Assembly (NCBI GenBank): GCA_018261935.1
Contig: JAGTRP010000007.1
Location: forward strand, 1 to 64,000
DNA from: Rhodocyclaceae bacterium
Lineage (GTDB): Bacteria; Pseudomonadota; Gammaproteobacteria; Burkholderiales; Rhodocyclaceae
Length of the DNA: 64,000 bases
Reading direction: 5' to 3'
Shown here piece after piece: positions 62,197 through 64,000 of the stretch. The translations under genes and the position numbers were made by a program. The notes beneath the pieces were generated by a model. That model saw only the letters and a list, made by a program, of their open reading frames with translations, made no database searches and was not told the DNA's origin. Every line of letters begins with the position of its first letter. Position 1 is the first letter of the stretch.

Positions 62197-63045
62197 TCAG
62201 GCGCGGCGTCGGTCGCCCTTCCGGCGGTCCGGACCGCTCCAGGCGACCTCGTGCTTGTACCGGGCGGGGGGCTCGATGGCGGGACGCTCGCCGTTGGCGA
62301 CGATGGCCATCACCGGCAGGTGGTCGGAGGCCGCGGCGGCCATGGCCGAGCGATGGGTGCCGAAGGCCAGCAGGGTCTCCCGGGGCCGTACCCAGACCCG
62401 GTCGAGGGCGAACATCGGGAAGCGGGCCGGGAAGGAGCGCTCGGCCGGGGCGTAGCCCAGCATGCCATGGAGCCAGCGCAGGGGCCGTCCCATGGGCAGC
62501 CATTCGTTGATATCCCCCAGCACCACCACCGGCTCGTCCTCGGGAAACCGCTGCAGAAGGACCAACATTTTCTGGACCTGGTAGCGCCGCTCGGCGGGCT
62601 TCAGGCCGAGATGGGTGACGAAGACCCGCACCCGGCGCCCGGCCACGTCCAGATCCACCTGCAGGGCCCCCCGGGGCTCCCGCCGCCCGAAGGAAAGCTC
62701 GTGCAGGCGCACATCCAGGATGGGCCGCCGGGTGAGCAGGGCGTTGCCGTAAAGCCCCTCGTGACGGACGATGGTATGGCCGGCGACGGCGCTCATGCCG
62801 GTGGTGTCGGCCAGGAAGTCGAGCTGCATGGAGTCGTGGCCGGGACCGGGCTGGTTGTCCACTTCCTGGAGGCCGACGGTATCGCAGCCGATCTCCTCGA
62901 TCACCCTGGCGACCCGGGCTGCGCTGCTGCGGCCGTCGGTACCGACGCAGCGGTGGATGTTGTAGGACGCGATGCGCAGGCAGTCGGCCCCCAGGGTGTG
63001 GATGAGGTTGCCCCATTCAGCGAGGGTGGTGGCTTGGCTGCCCAT
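62197..63045 (-). CDS. Endonuclease/exonuclease/phosphatase-family protein (YbhP-like)
   Basis: The 282-residue protein has LRIASYNIHRCVGTDGR (Asn), VGLQEVDNQ (catalytic Glu), VFVTHLGLKPAERRYQ (His/Thr), VVLGDINEW (Asp-x-Asn) and ASDHLPVMAIV (Asp-His), all the key residues of the EEP fold. In E. coli ybhP lies beside the cardiolipin synthase gene ybhO (clsB); here the next gene upstream is a phospholipase D-type protein, the same pairing. A phospholipid or nucleic acid substrate is possible. It overlaps the upstream gene by 29 bases. Confidence 0.9.
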   Translation of the reverse strand: MGSQATTLAEWGNLIHTLGADCLRIASYNIHRCVGTDGRSSAARVARVIEEIGCDTVGLQEVDNQPGPGHDSMQLDFLADTTGMSAVAGHTIVRHEGLYGNALLTRRPILDVRLHELSFGRREPRGALQVDLDVAGRRVRVFVTHLGLKPAERRYQVQKMLVLLQRFPEDEPVVVLGDINEWLPMGRPLRWLHGMLGYAPAERSFPARFPMFALDRVWVRPRETLLAFGTHRSAMAAAASDHLPVMAIVANGERPAIEPPARYKHEVAWSGPDRRKGDRRRA

Positions 63046-64000
63046 GGCTGCCCCCGTGGGAAAGGTGATGGCGGCTCTGTTCCTTCAGCCAGCGGCCCAT
63101 GGTCAGGGCCAGGAGGGCCATGACCCCGAGGGCGACGGCGATGAGGCCGTAGCTGATCTGGGACGGGTCCCGCAGGGCGACTTCGATCTGCCCGCCGAAG
63201 ATGATGGCGGTGACGGTTCCCGGCACCATGCCGAGGAGGGTCCCGAGCATGAAGTGCCAGAGCCTGATGTGGATGGCCCCGGCCACCAGGCCCACCGCCG
63301 CGAAGGGCATGACCGGCACCAGGCGCACCGCCGTCATGGCCATGAGGCCCCGGCGGCGCAGGGTGTCGGTGACGCTGTTGAGCTTGTCCCCGGCCAGGCT
63401 GCGGACCGTGCCCCGGGGCAGGCGCCGTCCCGCCAGATAGCTGAAGAAGGCGGCCAGCAGCCCCCCCGCCAGGGCGTAGGCGATGCCCGGGAAGGGGCCG
63501 AAGGCGACGATGGCGGCGAGGGTAATGAGGGGGCGCGGAAACATGACCACGGAGGCCGGCGTGTAGGCCACCAGGATGACCAGGGGCGCCCAGGGGTGGT
63601 GCGCGAAGGCGTGGGCCCAGCCGACGATGCGCTCCGGGGAAACCAGGCCGGCCAGGGGGGTGTAGCGCCAGAGGGCGGTGAGGGCGGCGAGGAGCAGGGC
63701 CACCATGGCCAGCCGGGCCCAGTGGATGCCCTGCTCCGGCGAGGCGGGATCGGCCGCCCGGTATTCGGCCACCACTTCCTCCAGGGAAACCGGGCGCTCG
63801 GGATCGGCGACCCGGGCCAGTTCCACCACCGTTTCGGACCATTCCGGCACCTTGTCCAGGGGCCGCAGGCTGCGGCCCGGACCCCGCAGCACCTCGATGG
63901 CCCGGTAGAGGCTGCCGCGGCTGGCCACTTCCCTGCCCACCCGGGCCGGCGGCAGGCCCAGATGCTCCCCCAGGAGGCGGTCGCGGAACTCCTGGATGAC
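63017..64000 (-). CDS. Phospholipase D-VTT (SNARE-associated) fusion, 5' end missing
   Basis: The open frame continues beyond the right edge. The visible 328 codons begin VIQEFRDRLLGEHLGLPPAR, the typical end of a phospholipase D/cardiolipin synthase domain, followed after a linker by a TVP38/TMEM64 (VTT) membrane domain with about six segments (VVMFPRPLITLAAIVAFGPF, FFSYLAGRRLP, RLVPVMPFAAVGLVAGAIHI). Fusions of PLD and VTT domains are known. It probably modifies or moves membrane phospholipids. It is transcribed together with the YbhP-like gene. Confidence 0.85.
   Translation of the reverse strand, partial: VIQEFRDRLLGEHLGLPPARVGREVASRGSLYRAIEVLRGPGRSLRPLDKVPEWSETVVELARVADPERPVSLEEVVAEYRAADPASPEQGIHWARLAMVALLLAALTALWRYTPLAGLVSPERIVGWAHAFAHHPWAPLVILVAYTPASVVMFPRPLITLAAIVAFGPFPGIAYALAGGLLAAFFSYLAGRRLPRGTVRSLAGDKLNSVTDTLRRRGLMAMTAVRLVPVMPFAAVGLVAGAIHIRLWHFMLGTLLGMVPGTVTAIIFGGQIEVALRDPSQISYGLIAVALGVMALLALTMGRWLKEQSRHHLSHGGSHGQPSHHPR

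Overview
The window is chromosomal DNA (high GC, no phage, transposon or CRISPR signals seen) from what looks like a betaproteobacterium, probably of the Rhodocyclales type. This rests on the tRNA-Tyr/Gly/Thr-tuf arrangement at the left edge, the dat-ybeD-lipB-lipA order, an NhaR-like LysR gene, cytochromes c and many phasin/BON/PRC-barrel stress proteins. The genus is inference; no rRNA is present.

Region 1 (about 1-22 kb) is mainly housekeeping: the start of tuf with three tRNAs, a small cytochrome c, a DUF255 thioredoxin-like protein, a LysE exporter, ilvD, then lgt and a rightward run (VOC protein, unknown, nhaR-like, D-Ala-D-Ala carboxypeptidase, D-amino acid aminotransferase, ybeD-like, lipB, lipA). 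A cyanophycinase-like protein, two tandem alpha/beta hydrolases, a YihY membrane protein, DUF4197, rep helicase, a cytochrome c5-type protein and tRNA-Arg follow. Two small secreted acid-shock-like proteins (19.6 and 21.2 kb) share an upstream control region with three hexamers at exact 10-bp steps.

Region 2 (about 22-58 kb) is accessory and appears to be built around a second sigma-54 gene (rpoN-like, 53400-54896). I find 16 motifs of the GG-N10-GC class upstream of genes here, 15 of them fitting GG[ACT]A[CT]-N7-[TC]TGC. They lie before rpoN2 itself, an NtrC-independent set of stress or envelope genes (BON, PRC-barrel, DUF4142, Ser/Thr-rich lipoprotein, ferritin-like, phasin, DUF421, SDR, phosphoribosyltransferase/hydrolase), a PIG-L/glycosyltransferase pair, and a 10-gene glycan cluster (38.1-48.6 kb: glycosyltransferases, two GT9 enzymes, carbamoyltransferase, radical SAM protein, HAD phosphatase, SDR, UDP-xylose synthase). 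A sigma-54-dependent response regulator and hybrid histidine kinase (31.5-35.9 kb) are the obvious candidate activators. One sigma-54 promoter has no gene: it starts exactly at a long 5'/3' pairing and ends in an intrinsic terminator, so it looks like a structured small RNA (54949-55122). An Atm1-type ABC exporter fused to degenerate kinase and receiver domains is another unusual member.

Region 3 (about 57.5-64 kb) contains chaB, N-terminal remnants of three broken genes (SDR, glutaredoxin, YciI-like), an Asp/Glu racemase-family protein, DUF1444 and LprI-like proteins, a macrodomain protein, an isolated napD-like gene, and a YbhP-like phosphatase next to a phospholipase D-VTT fusion that runs off the right edge.

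All promoter, operator and RNA calls come from reading the sequence; none was computed or tested.
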